DNA from: Paraburkholderia antibiotica
Lineage (GTDB): Bacteria; Pseudomonadota; Gammaproteobacteria; Burkholderiales; Burkholderiaceae
Length of the DNA: 64,000 bases
Direction: 5' to 3'
Assembly: GCF_012927125.1 (NCBI RefSeq)
Contig: NZ_JABBFZ010000021.1
Location: 1 to 64,000 of the forward strand
The position numbers were made by a program, and so were the translations under genes. Shown here piece by piece: positions 1 through 8,157 of this stretch (position 1 is the first letter of the stretch; each line of letters opens with the position of its first letter). The notes under the pieces are model-generated. The model did not search any database, had not been told where the DNA came from, and saw nothing but the letters and a program-made list of their open reading frames with translations.

Positions 1-158
1 GTTTGCGCGTGCGTTTCGTTGACAGATCCAGACCAAGGCCAAGTTGTGCCATCACCCACCCCTTAAATTCTCCTGCTCCCAGGATAGTCCACCCTCACAT
101 CAATGCCAGGAATTTTGCAGACTTTCCTTAACGGGCCATCGAAGATTAGACAACTTCC

Positions 159-512
159 ATGATGCAGAACTACTTAGTTTGGGGAACCGTTGAAAACTTC
201 GCATCCCGCTACGAAAGGATGGATGATGACGGTAACTTTGTTCCCGACGTCAAATCGCAGGAAATCGTTAGGCGATCACTGGTTGCGCTTCGGCGATTCT
301 TCGCAGACAACGAGTTGGTGACCGTGAAAATGTTTGATGCCAAAGGCGATCTGATTGACCGTGAATATCGAAAGGACGATTTCACGGCGGAGGGAGTCGA
401 GTTGATACGCCGGAAAGAAGGTGCGTGGCTGAAATCGGAGGGATCGAAGAAGGACCCGCCGGACATGAAGCTGCTGGAGAAGGCGCTGGCTGAGATTCGG
501 GCCGGGAAATAA
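159..512 (+). CDS. Putative immunity protein of an RHS toxin module (copy 1)
   Basis: A 117-residue soluble protein without signal peptide or membrane segment. It resembles the 110-residue protein at 2433-2765 in layout (an aromatic N-terminal stretch, a central helix, a 'LTEEG/FTAEG' segment), and the two end in nearly the same 19 residues (PPDMKLLEKALAEIRAGK). The other copy directly overlaps the tip of an RHS protein, which is where immunity genes sit, so I infer that this is a related immunity gene. Its own toxin would lie to the left; nothing convincing is readable in 1-158. Start is ATG 159 or ATG 162. A strong terminator follows at once. The family was not recognised by name, and the function is inferred only from position. 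Confidence 0.55.
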   Translation: MMQNYLVWGTVENFASRYERMDDDGNFVPDVKSQEIVRRSLVALRRFFADNELVTVKMFDAKGDLIDREYRKDDFTAEGVELIRRKEGAWLKSEGSKKDPPDMKLLEKALAEIRAGK

Positions 513-515
513 TGG
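454..515 (+). repeat. Shared 3' tail of immunity genes, copy 1
   Basis: These 62 bp match 2707-2768 with four differences, all synonymous, while the bodies of the two immunity genes are strongly diverged. A stretch of about 30 bp from 454 is identical. Such a short conserved end is a plausible recombination arm for cassette exchange. Confidence 0.8.
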
Positions 516-541
516 AAAGGGGCCGCGATTGCGGCCCCTTT
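516..541 (+). terminator. Intrinsic terminator after immunity copy 1
   Basis: A perfect 11-bp stem (516-526 with 531-541) closes on a GATT loop and ends in TTTG. It starts 4 bp after the stop codon of the first immunity gene and isolates it from the RHS fragment that follows. Confidence 0.85.
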
Positions 542-609
542 GTTCCTCTATCTGGATTGCGACCTGTACAGATCACTGACTGCGAATTCAAATCGACGGC
601 GCGCCGCTG

Positions 610-2433
610 GTGGACTTCGAGCGCGACCGGCTGCACCGCGAGACGGGTCGCACGCATGCGGCTTTCAGCCAGGCGCGCGAATACGATCCGATGGGGCGGC
701 TGGCGCGGTTCACGGTGAAGCAGATGGGCGCGGCCAGCCCACATGAGCGCATTGCCGAGCGGCGGCTGCATTACAGCGCGGCGGGCCACCTCACGCGTAT
801 CGATGATCACGCGCGTGGTGCGACGGATTACACCTATGATCCGGTCGGGCGGCTGCTGAAGTCCGTGACGCCGGACCTGACCGAAGTCTTTGCGTTCGAC
901 CGGGCAGGCAATCCGGTCGACCCGGAGAAGGTGCCGCCGAGGCCGGAGGTCGAGACGCCGGAAGAACAGGCGTCGCGCTTCGCGCGGGAGCGTGCCGAGG
1001 ACGCCGCATGGCTGCGGGCGAATCCTGGCGAAAAATATCCACCGCTGCGTTACAACAGGCGAGGCGTGGAGGATACGCGCAGGCTGGACGCATGGGAGGC
1101 GTCGCTGCCGAAGTGCATCGGCAACGTGCTGAAGGGGCTGAACCGCACACGCTATGCACACGATGCGCATGGCAACCTCGTGCGGCGGGTCGATCCGGAC
1201 GGCACGACGTGGCTGTACGGGTACGACGCAGCGAACCGGCTGATCGAAGCGAAGCGCTATGCGAAGCCGCCGGAGGCGGATGAGCTGGCGCGTAGGGAAC
1301 CGGTGGCGGGTGGTGGTGCGCGGTTCGTCGATGGGAGTGTGCGGCCGCTGCTGGAAGTGAGTTTTGCGTACGATGCGTTTGGGCGACGCACGAAGAAGAA
1401 GGTGACGCGACCGGATGGCGGGATCGAGCGCACGTTCTTCACGTGGGACGGCGATGTGCTGCTGATGGAGGAGCGCTTCCGGCTGCCGGTGAAGCACGAG
1501 CATGTGTATCGCGGGCTGGAGTTCCGCAGGGCGCAGATCGTGCGGGAGGAGCCGGAGGATGTGTATTCGCTGCCGGTCGCGCAGCGCATGCATACGCTTG
1601 ACACACATCATGAGTGGCAGGCGGCGTCGCTTTATCTGCACGAGCCGGGATCGTTCGTGCCGCTTGCGCGGCTTGACGAGAAGCTGGTGGAGCCGGCGTT
1701 TCTCGCGACGGGTACGGACGGGCGTTTTGTGCAGGTGGCGGCGAGGACGCGGCATGCCACCTACTTCTACCAGAATGATCACCTGGGCACGCCGCAGGAG
1801 ATGGTGGACGAGTCGGGCAAGGTGGTGTGGCTTGCGCGGTACAAGGCGTGGGGTGAGGTAAAGCGTGCGCCGTATGGCAAGGCCGATGCGGTTGGCGCGG
1901 ATAACCGGATCCGGTTCCAGGGGCAGTATCATGACGAGGAGACGGAGCTCGCCTATAACCGGCACCGGTACTATGATCCGCAGAATGGGCGGTTCATTAC
2001 GAAGGATCCGATTGGGTTGGCGGGTGGGATCAATGTCTACCAGTACGCGCCAAACCCTATCGGGTGGGTCGACCCCTTAGGACTGGATCGAATCACTAAT
2101 GCGGTTGAAGGTGCGCGGCGTGAGGACGTGTTCAACGCGCGCATGAAAGCGCAGCATCCGAATGCGACAATCCAGTGTCAGTGCTACTTGCGCAATGCGC
2201 GAGGCCAGTCCGTGAGAGACCCGGATACGGGTGAGCGTCGGCGGATCGATACGGCAGTAATTGAGAACGGGCAGGCGCAAACCTACGAAGTGACGAGCCC
2301 GACAGCCGATAAGGTTGACCAGCTTGCCAAGGAAAACCGGATCTTAGGTATCGGCGGAACGTTTGTACGAAATAGAAGCACTGGTCAATTAGTACCCGTG
2401 AATGGTGCATCGGTTATCGAGAGAATTGAGTAA
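610..2433 (+). CDS. Orphan RHS core fragment with polymorphic nuclease-like toxin tip (5'-truncated)
   Basis: The readable protein is about 607 residues (GTG 610; the frame is open back to the TGA at 577). It holds YD/RHS repeats ('YDAANRL', 'YDAFGRRTKKK', 'YFYQNDHLGTPQEM', 'YNRHRYYDPQNGRF') and the canonical core end 'DPIGLAGG..NPIGWVDPLGL' near residues 475-497. A full RHS protein is usually over 1300 residues, so the PAAR/N-terminal part is absent and the sequence begins in mid-repeat, just after a terminator. After 'DPLGL' comes a variable tip of about 110 residues. Its 'RRIDTAVIENG..TYEVTSPTADK' segment looks like a PD-(D/E)xK nuclease core, which is an inference. The tip gene overlaps the next immunity gene by one base. 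It is best read as a displaced C-terminal cassette, silent unless recombined onto an intact rhs gene. Confidence 0.8.
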   Translation: MDFERDRLHRETGRTHAAFSQAREYDPMGRLARFTVKQMGAASPHERIAERRLHYSAAGHLTRIDDHARGATDYTYDPVGRLLKSVTPDLTEVFAFDRAGNPVDPEKVPPRPEVETPEEQASRFARERAEDAAWLRANPGEKYPPLRYNRRGVEDTRRLDAWEASLPKCIGNVLKGLNRTRYAHDAHGNLVRRVDPDGTTWLYGYDAANRLIEAKRYAKPPEADELARREPVAGGGARFVDGSVRPLLEVSFAYDAFGRRTKKKVTRPDGGIERTFFTWDGDVLLMEERFRLPVKHEHVYRGLEFRRAQIVREEPEDVYSLPVAQRMHTLDTHHEWQAASLYLHEPGSFVPLARLDEKLVEPAFLATGTDGRFVQVAARTRHATYFYQNDHLGTPQEMVDESGKVVWLARYKAWGEVKRAPYGKADAVGADNRIRFQGQYHDEETELAYNRHRYYDPQNGRFITKDPIGLAGGINVYQYAPNPIGWVDPLGLDRITNAVEGARREDVFNARMKAQHPNATIQCQCYLRNARGQSVRDPDTGERRRIDTAVIENGQAQTYEVTSPTADKVDQLAKENRILGIGGTFVRNRSTGQLVPVNGASVIERIE

Positions 2434-2765
2434 TGCTAGACGACTACAAGATGTGGGATATAGACCAGTTACTGGGGTCATATATCAATGCTCCTGACAT
2501 GGCTGCGTCTGTAAGGCAGAAGATGGAAAGCCTATTCTTGTTTCTTGAACGAAACTCGCTGCTGAAATGCAAGGTCAGTGACGGAAGCGGGAATATTGCG
2601 AGACGCTCACTCATGAGGAGTGAATTGACTGAGGAAGGAACCAAGCTCGCGAGCGGACCTAAGAACCTTGTACATCGATGGCTAGGAAGCAAAGCTTCGC
2701 AAAAAAACCCGCCGGACATGAAGCTGCTGGAGAAGGCACTGGCCGAGATTCGAGCCGGGAAGTAA
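2433..2765 (+). CDS. Putative cognate immunity protein of the RHS tip (copy 2)
   Basis: A 110-residue soluble protein whose ATG overlaps the stop of the RHS tip (TAATG), implying translational coupling. Position immediately after a variable RHS tip is the standard place for the immunity gene. It shares general layout and an almost identical 19-residue end with the protein at 159-512, but the remainder is strongly diverged, as expected for immunity proteins matched to different toxins. No named family was recognised. Confidence 0.65.
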   Translation: MLDDYKMWDIDQLLGSYINAPDMAASVRQKMESLFLFLERNSLLKCKVSDGSGNIARRSLMRSELTEEGTKLASGPKNLVHRWLGSKASQKNPPDMKLLEKALAEIRAGK

Positions 2766-2768
2766 TGC
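2707..2768 (+). repeat. Shared 3' tail of immunity genes, copy 2
   Basis: Second copy of the 62-bp tail at 454-515. It spans the last codons and the stop of the downstream immunity gene, and no terminator like the one at 516-541 follows it. Confidence 0.8.
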
Positions 2769-2907
2769 AATGAGTGCTAGCTCATATGAACTGGCGGCGA
2801 TACGGGTACGATTTGACGTCTGATCTACTCTGGTTAACTGTCGCGCGATGTCCGGGTGGCCTTGCTATGCAAGGCTTGATGACAGGTTGGTCAATGAGCG
2901 ACACCTC

Positions 2908-2966
2908 TACGACGAAGAATTTAACCATTAACGATGCGTAGACGGGACTGCACTATAACCGGCACC
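2908..2966 (+). pseudogene. Micro-remnant of an RHS core (YDEE..TGLHYNRH)
   Basis: The stretch reads YDEE at 2908-2919, then about 22 bp of unrelated bases, then TGLHYNRH at 2942-2965. Together these are the RHS core signature 'YDEETGLHYNRH', split by a small insertion that also breaks the frame. The run CTATAACCGGCACC is identical to the matching bases of the RHS fragment near 1954. It appears to be the scar of another decayed rhs copy. The surrounding 2766-3000 holds no gene I can support. Confidence 0.5.
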
Positions 2967-3001
2967 CCACCGCCGCCACTCCCTCAGCACATTCCATGTA
3001 T

Positions 3002-3020
3002 GATAATGATTCTCATTAAT
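3002..3020 (+). promoter_or_regulatory. Fur box upstream of the iron-uptake membrane genes
   Basis: GATAATGATTCTCATTAAT matches the classical 19-bp Fur consensus at about 15 positions and lies 42 bp before the first gene of the PepSY group. Iron-replete repression by Fur is inferred. Confidence 0.8.
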
Positions 3021-3061
3021 AGGCATTAAACCCCGCCCACTCCAGCCGTTTTCACCGAATC

Positions 3062-3340
3062 ATGGGGAATCTTCCAATCGTCGCGCCGGCCGTCGCCGGC
3101 GCGTTGCTGTTTTATCTCGGCTCGCCCGGCCAGCGCTGGCTCCGCGCACCGTGGCCCGGTCGTCCGACGCGCATCGGCGCCGCTATTTGCGTTGCGCTGT
3201 CGGTGGTTTTCGCGGCGCGCGCGTTGCAGCCGGCGACGGCGCTGTCGGTCGTCGTGACGACGCTGATGGCGAGCCTCACCGCGTGGCCGTTTATCGGCGC
3301 GCTGCTCGAACGCAACCGCGCCCGGCGCCTCGCACGATGA
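3062..3340 (+). CDS. Small inner-membrane protein of the iron-uptake group (possibly DUF3325-like)
   Basis: A 92-residue protein with about three hydrophobic segments (residues 8-19, 38-55, 58-78) and a basic C-terminus (ERNRARRLAR). It follows a Fur box and overlaps the next gene by ATGA. Small membrane proteins annotated DUF3325 commonly sit with DUF3649 and PepSY proteins beside TonB siderophore receptors, and the size and context fit. The family call is tentative and the molecular role unknown. Confidence 0.6.
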   Translation: MGNLPIVAPAVAGALLFYLGSPGQRWLRAPWPGRPTRIGAAICVALSVVFAARALQPATALSVVVTTLMASLTAWPFIGALLERNRARRLAR

Positions 3341-3663
3341 CGCGAACGATGACCCGCCCATCCGCCAGCCGGCGCGCGCCCGGTTCGATCGAGCGCGATC
3401 TGCTCGCCAGGTTCGTGGCCGGCATGCTCGGCGGTTTCGGCCTTGCGATCGCCGCGAGCGCGTTATTCGCGCGCTTCTCGTCGGGCGGTCTCGATGCGCC
3501 GAGCAAATTCCACGTCGCGATGTGGCTGGTGCCGCCGCTGTGGATCGCGATCGCGTCGGCTTCGTTCATGTTTCGCAGCGGCGCGCGTGCGTTCGGTTGG
3601 CTCGCGTTGAGCAACGTCGTCGCGTTCGCGCTCGTGCTGCTCTGTCAGCATGTGCCGTTCTGA
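3337..3663 (+). CDS. DUF3649-like inner-membrane protein
   Basis: Starting at ATG 3337, which overlaps the preceding stop (ATGA), this encodes 108 residues. A basic N-terminus is followed by three hydrophobic helices (about residues 26-45, 58-78 and 84-104). A longer upstream reading frame exists but would run through the preceding gene. The pattern and the place between a small membrane protein and a PepSY protein fit the DUF3649 family, often labelled 'iron transporter' although no activity is established. Confidence 0.6.
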   Translation: MTRTMTRPSASRRAPGSIERDLLARFVAGMLGGFGLAIAASALFARFSSGGLDAPSKFHVAMWLVPPLWIAIASASFMFRSGARAFGWLALSNVVAFALVLLCQHVPF

Positions 3664-3752
3664 GCGCCGCGCGCATGAGCGTGCGCTGCGTTCGCTAGCT
3701 TCCGTCATTTATTCCGCGAGCGGCGTGCCGCCCGTTTGATCCTCCTTTCAGC

Positions 3753-5474
3753 ATGCGTAGCGACATTCTTCGCGTCTATAAGACCGTTCATACGTGGACT
3801 GGCATCGTCGCCGGTCTGCTGCTTTTCATCGCGTTCTACGCGGGCGCGATCACGATGTTCAAGGATTCGCTCAGCGACTGGACCACGCCGCCTACGGTTG
3901 CCGCGTCGCCGTCGGTGCCGCTCGAGCGCGCCGACGTCCTGATCGACCGCACGCTCGATGCGTATCCGGCCGCGCGCAAGTTGTTCACGCTGTCGCTCGT
4001 CGGCGATGATCGCGTGCGGCTTTCGTGGCAGTCCGCGCCGGGGCAGCGCTGGGATGCGTGGCTCGACGACGCTGGCCAGTTGCGCAGCGCGCAAAGCCGG
4101 CCCTCGGACGCGGCGCGCTTTATCGACGTGCTGCACATGACGGCCGGCGTGCCGGGCGGCTACGACGTCGGCATGGGCGTGATGGGCGTGGTGTCGCTGC
4201 TGTACGGACTCGCGCTGGTGTCGGGCGTGATCGTGCTGTTGCCGACGCTCATCAAGGATCTGTTCGCGCTGCGCATCGGCAAGAATCTGAAGCGGATGTG
4301 GCTCGACGCGCACAACGTGATCGGCATTCTGAGTCTGCCGTTTCATCTGGTGATGGCGCTGTCGGTGGTCGCGTTCGGTCTCGGCGATTACATCTTCAAC
4401 GTGCAGGACAAGGTGATCTACGAGCGCGCGCTGCAGCCGATGATGCTCGCGCAGAATCCGTTCTTCGCGCAGGCACCGGTCGCGAAGAACGCAGCCTCCG
4501 AACCCGCGCCGACGATGCTGCCGCCCGCGCAACTGCTCGCCAAGGTGCACGAGCGCGCACCGCGTTTCGAGCCGACCGCACTGCGCTATCGTCGCGCGGG
4601 TCAGCCTGGCGCAACGGTGTTTGTGGCCGGCGACGATGCACGCTATCTGGCGCGCGACGGCGGCTTCGCATTGATGGACCCGTTCAGCGGCAAGTTTCTG
4701 AACGCGCAGTTCCTGCCGGGCGAAGGCAATGGCAACAACTGGTCGGCGTCGACGAGCGCGTTCTACGCGTTGCACTTCGGTAGCTATGGCGGCGCGCCGG
4801 TGCGCTGGGGCTATTTTCTGCTCGGGCTCGCGGGCGCGTTCCTGTTCTATTCGGGCAACCTGCTGTGGATCGAAAGCCGCCGCAAGGCGCTGCGACGCGA
4901 CGGTATTGCCGTGACGCAGCGGCGTTCGACGTTCGTGATGGCGTCGCTGACGGTCGGCGTCGCGCTGGGCTGCATCTGCGGCATTTCGCTGACGCTGCTC
5001 GCGGGCAAGCTGCTCGCCGGACGCGTCGACGATCTGCATGCATGGCATATCGGCATCTACTACACGGTGTTCGTCGCTTCGATCGTGTGGGCGATGCTGC
5101 GCGGCGCCGCGCGTGCATCGGTGGAACTGCTCGCGCTCGCGACGGTTTCGACTGTGGCGATTCCGCTGGCGAGCGTGATCGGCGCGCTCGTGCCGTCGAG
5201 CGGTTTGTGGTTTTCCGCCGACGCGGGGCCGCTGGGCGTCGATATCGGCGCGGCGCTCGGCGCGCTGTGTTTTGCGTGGATGTGGCGCAAGACGCGGCAA
5301 CGGGTGGTGGCAGGGCGGGTGGATAGCGTGTGGTCGCTGCGGGCGACGCAGCGCAGCGGACAAGCGGAGCATGAGGCGGCGGATACCGGCGAGAGTGTAA
5401 CGAAAGAGGCGCAAGAGCCGCAAGAAACGAAAACGGCGGAACAGGTGGCGATCGATACGCAGCCGGGGCGATGA
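3753..5474 (+). CDS. PepSY-associated TM protein (siderophore/iron-related, PiuB-like)
   Basis: 573 residues. An N-terminal helix 'IVAGLLLFIAFYAGAITMF' follows the family opening 'VYKTVHTWTGI', then a periplasmic PepSY region, a second helix pair around residues 135-215 ('HMTAGVPGGYDVGMGVMGVVSLLYGL'), another periplasmic stretch and four more helices after about residue 350. Conserved His residues in the helices (HTW, HMTAG, HNVIG, HLVM, HFGSYGG) are typical of PepSY TM proteins, which may move electrons for ferric-siderophore reduction; that role is inferred. The C-terminal 40 residues are a charged low-complexity tail. It is convergent with the TonB receptor, and both outer flanks carry Fur boxes, so coregulation is likely. 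Confidence 0.85.
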   Translation: MRSDILRVYKTVHTWTGIVAGLLLFIAFYAGAITMFKDSLSDWTTPPTVAASPSVPLERADVLIDRTLDAYPAARKLFTLSLVGDDRVRLSWQSAPGQRWDAWLDDAGQLRSAQSRPSDAARFIDVLHMTAGVPGGYDVGMGVMGVVSLLYGLALVSGVIVLLPTLIKDLFALRIGKNLKRMWLDAHNVIGILSLPFHLVMALSVVAFGLGDYIFNVQDKVIYERALQPMMLAQNPFFAQAPVAKNAASEPAPTMLPPAQLLAKVHERAPRFEPTALRYRRAGQPGATVFVAGDDARYLARDGGFALMDPFSGKFLNAQFLPGEGNGNNWSASTSAFYALHFGSYGGAPVRWGYFLLGLAGAFLFYSGNLLWIESRRKALRRDGIAVTQRRSTFVMASLTVGVALGCICGISLTLLAGKLLAGRVDDLHAWHIGIYYTVFVASIVWAMLRGAARASVELLALATVSTVAIPLASVIGALVPSSGLWFSADAGPLGVDIGAALGALCFAWMWRKTRQRVVAGRVDSVWSLRATQRSGQAEHEAADTGESVTKEAQEPQETKTAEQVAIDTQPGR

Positions 5475-5610
5475 AGCTGGATTCGCACGTGCATTTGCTG
5501 GAATCTGCACATGAGTCCAGTCATGAGTGATCCTGAGCATTTTCCGCGTAGTCCCGGATAACCCCACCGGCAACCCGATAACAATAGCCAGCCATTCCCC
5601 CACAAAAAAA

Positions 5611-5647
5611 TCGCCGCCGGGCCTCACAACCCGGCGGCGATTCTTTT
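5611..5647 (+). terminator. Terminator of the PepSY group
   Basis: An 11-bp stem (5611-5621 with 5630-5640) is followed by TTCTTTT. An A-run at 5604-5610 lets the same hairpin work on the opposite strand. Confidence 0.8.
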
Positions 5648-5654
5648 CATGCCG

Positions 5655-5685
5655 CAAAAAACAAAGGCCGCCATCAAGGCGGCCT
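5655..5685 (-). terminator. Terminator of the TonB receptor gene
   Basis: A stem AGGCCGCC/GGCGGCCT (5665-5672 with 5678-5685) is preceded on the plus strand by an A-rich run, which becomes the U-tract for the minus-strand receptor transcript. Confidence 0.75.
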
Positions 5686-5728
5686 CCGTATCACGCCAGT
5701 CAAAAACCAGCGTCTGGTTTATCGCGTG

Positions 5729-7924
5729 TCAGAAATCCGTCGTCATCGACATCAGGAACGTGCGCGGCGCGCCCTGCGTCAGATAACCGCCGGTCGTCGA
5801 CGCCCAGTACGACTTGTTCGCGACGTTCAGCAGGCTGGCGCGGAAGGTGGTCGGCTTGCCGAACAGCACCGTCGCGTAGCGCGCGCCGAGGTCGACCGTG
5901 TCCCACGTCGGGATCGACTGCGTATTGGTCGTGTTCAGATACTGCGGACCCGTGTGCGTCCAGCGCGCGGTCAGCGTCAGGCCGTTGAGCATCGGCACGT
6001 CGTATTCGGCGCCGACGTTGAAGATGAAGCTCGGCACGCCGATCGGACGCTTGCCGTCGGTACCGCTGTTGCCGGTATCGAGCTGCGTCGCGTTGATGTA
6101 CGTCGCGCCCGCGATCAGGCGAATGCCTTTGTACGGCTCGCCGAACACGGCTGCTTCGATACCGCGATGCCGTTCGGTGCCGTCGGTGCCGAACACGTTC
6201 GCGCTACTCGTGACGGTCTGCGGCTTCTCGATCTGGAACGCGGCGATCGACGCACCGTACTTGCCGTTGTCGTATTTCGCGCCGACTTCATACTGCTTCG
6301 AGCGCTCGGGCGGCAGTGCCTGGCCGAAGTTCGCCGCGTACGACGGAGCGATCTGGCCGACCCCGAGCGCCTCGCTGCGATTCGCGAACAGCGCCACGTT
6401 CTGCCACGGCTTGACGACGAGGCCGAACAACGGCGTCGTGATCGACTCGTTGTAGTTCTGCGTCTGCTTGCCGGTGTAGTCGTAGTTGTTCGCGAGAATC
6501 GACTGATGACGCGCGCCAACCGTGAACAGCACGCGATCGTTCAGGAAGCCTAAGGTGTCGGACACGGCGACGCTGCGCATCAGCGTGAGCGAGGTGGTCT
6601 GCGGATCGTCCATGTTGCCGCCGGAGTACAGCGTCGGCGGGACCGCGACCTGCGGCGTGTTGTAGAGGCTGGTGTCGAACGAGCCGCTCATCGTGTAGGC
6701 CGACTGCGCGTCGACGCGCACGATCGACGCACCCGCCGTCACGAAGTGCGACACCGGGCCGGTGTTGAAGCGGCCGCGCACGCCGGCTTCGGCGGACGTC
6801 GCATCTTCCTTGTGCGGCACGGACAGGCGCGACGCGGTCGTGCCGGTGTTGCCGTAGTACGGCGACGCATAGTCGCCGTACTCGTTGGTGTGGCGCGTGC
6901 CGCCCGCGACGTACGCGGTCCAGTTCGGCACGAAGTCGTATTCCGCGCGCACGATGCCGACCGTGTCTTCGAGCGTCGTATTGGTCCACGTCTGCGCGTA
7001 GTTGTAGGTCGCCGACGGCGTTTCCGGCACCGTGTCGCCGTTCACGAACACGGTCGGGCGGCCGCCGTTCACGCGGTTGCGCTGATACAGGAAATCGCCG
7101 TACAGACGCAGCTTGTCGCCGCGCCAGTCGAGCGACACCGCGGTGGTGTTGTCGCGGCGATGTTCGCCGTCGACGGATGTTTCGCCGTCGCGATTCGCCT
7201 GGTTCACGCGGATGCCGAACTGGTCTTCGCTGCCGAAGCGGCGGCCCACGTCGACGTGGGCGCCGAACTCGCCCGACGCGCTGCCTTCGAGCGTCACGCT
7301 GGTGAGCGGCTTGTCGTCCGCGCGCTTCAACTGCAGGTTGATGCCGCCGCCGATCGCCGAGCTCGACGGCGCCGCGCCGCCGATGAACGCATTCGCGCCC
7401 TTGAACACGTCGACGCGTTCGAGCGCCCCGGTGTTCACCATCTGGCGCGGCGTGATGCCGTACAGGCCGTTCAGCGATACGTCGTCGCCGTACAGCTGGA
7501 AGCCGCGGATCACGAACACCTGCGCAAAGTTGCCGTAGCCGTACGCGGTACGCACGGACGGATCGTTCGCGAGCACGTCGGCGATCGTGCGGGCCTGCTG
7601 GTCCTGGATCAGCTTCGACGTGTAGGTGCTCATGCTGAACGGCATGTCGATGGTCTTCTGCTGACCGAACACGCCGAAATCGCCGCCGCGCGCAACCTGG
7701 CCGCCGCCGAAGGTCGGCGGCAGGTCGCCGGGCAGCACGTCCTTGGGCGCCTGCACCTTGACGGTCGGCAACGTGCTGTCGGTGGCGGCGGCCGGATCGG
7801 CGGATTGGGCGAAGGCCGCGGCCGGCGCGCTGAAAGCGATGGCGATGGCGGCGAGGATGGTGGCGCGATGCAGGGCAGCTTGGGCAGGCGTGGCCCGCGG
7901 GCGATTCAGGCGTGAAACGGACAT
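5729..7924 (-). CDS. TonB-dependent siderophore receptor
   Basis: Starting at ATG 7924 the protein has 731 residues: a signal peptide ending near 'AAAFAQ', a TonB-box-like 'LPTVKVQ', a plug domain ('TIADVLANDPSVRTAYGYG', 'VFVIRGF', 'ERVDVFKGANAFIGG', 'AIGGGINLQLKRA') and a 22-strand-type barrel ending in the aromatic signature 'MSMTTDF'. It is an outer-membrane ferric-siderophore importer driven by TonB-ExbBD. A GTG at 7978 would add 18 residues without a signal-like start, so 7924 is preferred. The Fur box at 8073-8096 lies in its promoter region. The ligand cannot be told from sequence. Confidence 0.93.
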   Translation of the reverse strand: MSVSRLNRPRATPAQAALHRATILAAIAIAFSAPAAAFAQSADPAAATDSTLPTVKVQAPKDVLPGDLPPTFGGGQVARGGDFGVFGQQKTIDMPFSMSTYTSKLIQDQQARTIADVLANDPSVRTAYGYGNFAQVFVIRGFQLYGDDVSLNGLYGITPRQMVNTGALERVDVFKGANAFIGGAAPSSSAIGGGINLQLKRADDKPLTSVTLEGSASGEFGAHVDVGRRFGSEDQFGIRVNQANRDGETSVDGEHRRDNTTAVSLDWRGDKLRLYGDFLYQRNRVNGGRPTVFVNGDTVPETPSATYNYAQTWTNTTLEDTVGIVRAEYDFVPNWTAYVAGGTRHTNEYGDYASPYYGNTGTTASRLSVPHKEDATSAEAGVRGRFNTGPVSHFVTAGASIVRVDAQSAYTMSGSFDTSLYNTPQVAVPPTLYSGGNMDDPQTTSLTLMRSVAVSDTLGFLNDRVLFTVGARHQSILANNYDYTGKQTQNYNESITTPLFGLVVKPWQNVALFANRSEALGVGQIAPSYAANFGQALPPERSKQYEVGAKYDNGKYGASIAAFQIEKPQTVTSSANVFGTDGTERHRGIEAAVFGEPYKGIRLIAGATYINATQLDTGNSGTDGKRPIGVPSFIFNVGAEYDVPMLNGLTLTARWTHTGPQYLNTTNTQSIPTWDTVDLGARYATVLFGKPTTFRASLLNVANKSYWASTTGGYLTQGAPRTFLMSMTTDF

Positions 7925-8072
7925 GAATGGAAAGTTGGCGTGGTCGTCGATCTTCCGTCCCGGGGCGGTTCCTGGCACCCAGGCGGCATTTGTTCTTGGT
8001 CACGCGCGCACGACGCTGCGGTGCGATGTAAGCCGTCGGGGCGCGGAACGAAAGATTCGGCGGAATTATAGT

Positions 8073-8096
8073 GCAAATGGGAATCATTCCTATTGC
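8073..8096 (-). promoter_or_regulatory. Fur box of the TonB receptor gene
   Basis: The near-palindrome GCAAATGGGAATCATTCCTATTGC (arms GCAAATGGGAAT and ATTCCTATTGC) has the AAT-N-ATT centre of Fur sites. It lies about 150 bp upstream of the receptor start on the minus strand. Confidence 0.78.
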
Positions 8097-8123
8097 ATAA
8101 AAGCAACGATTTACATAATAGAT

Positions 8124-8157
8124 GGGGGAAAGGGGGGGAAAGGGGGGGTAGATGGGG
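8124..8157 (+). other. Four-tract G-run, potential G-quadruplex
   Basis: G5-GAAA-type spacing: runs of 5, 7, 7 and 4 guanines are separated by AAA, AAA and TAGAT. This fits an intramolecular quadruplex with 3-5 nt loops, about 95 bp before the response-regulator start and next to the Fur box region. Whether it folds or matters is unknown. Confidence 0.6.

Noticed and set aside
1..158. C-terminal end of an upstream toxin in front of immunity copy 1
   Set aside because: Short frames end at about 66 and 131, but none shows RHS or toxin features, so I do not call a gene.
382..1965. Long minus-strand open frame opposite the RHS fragment
   Set aside because: Arg/His/Pro-rich composition with no motif; it is the antisense shadow of a real coding sequence in high-GC DNA. 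The same holds for the long frames opposite the PepSY gene (3705-5657), the cluster 1 fusion (16560-18581, 18606-20375), the tannase (41572-43449) and the MarR/pump region (44009-46036).
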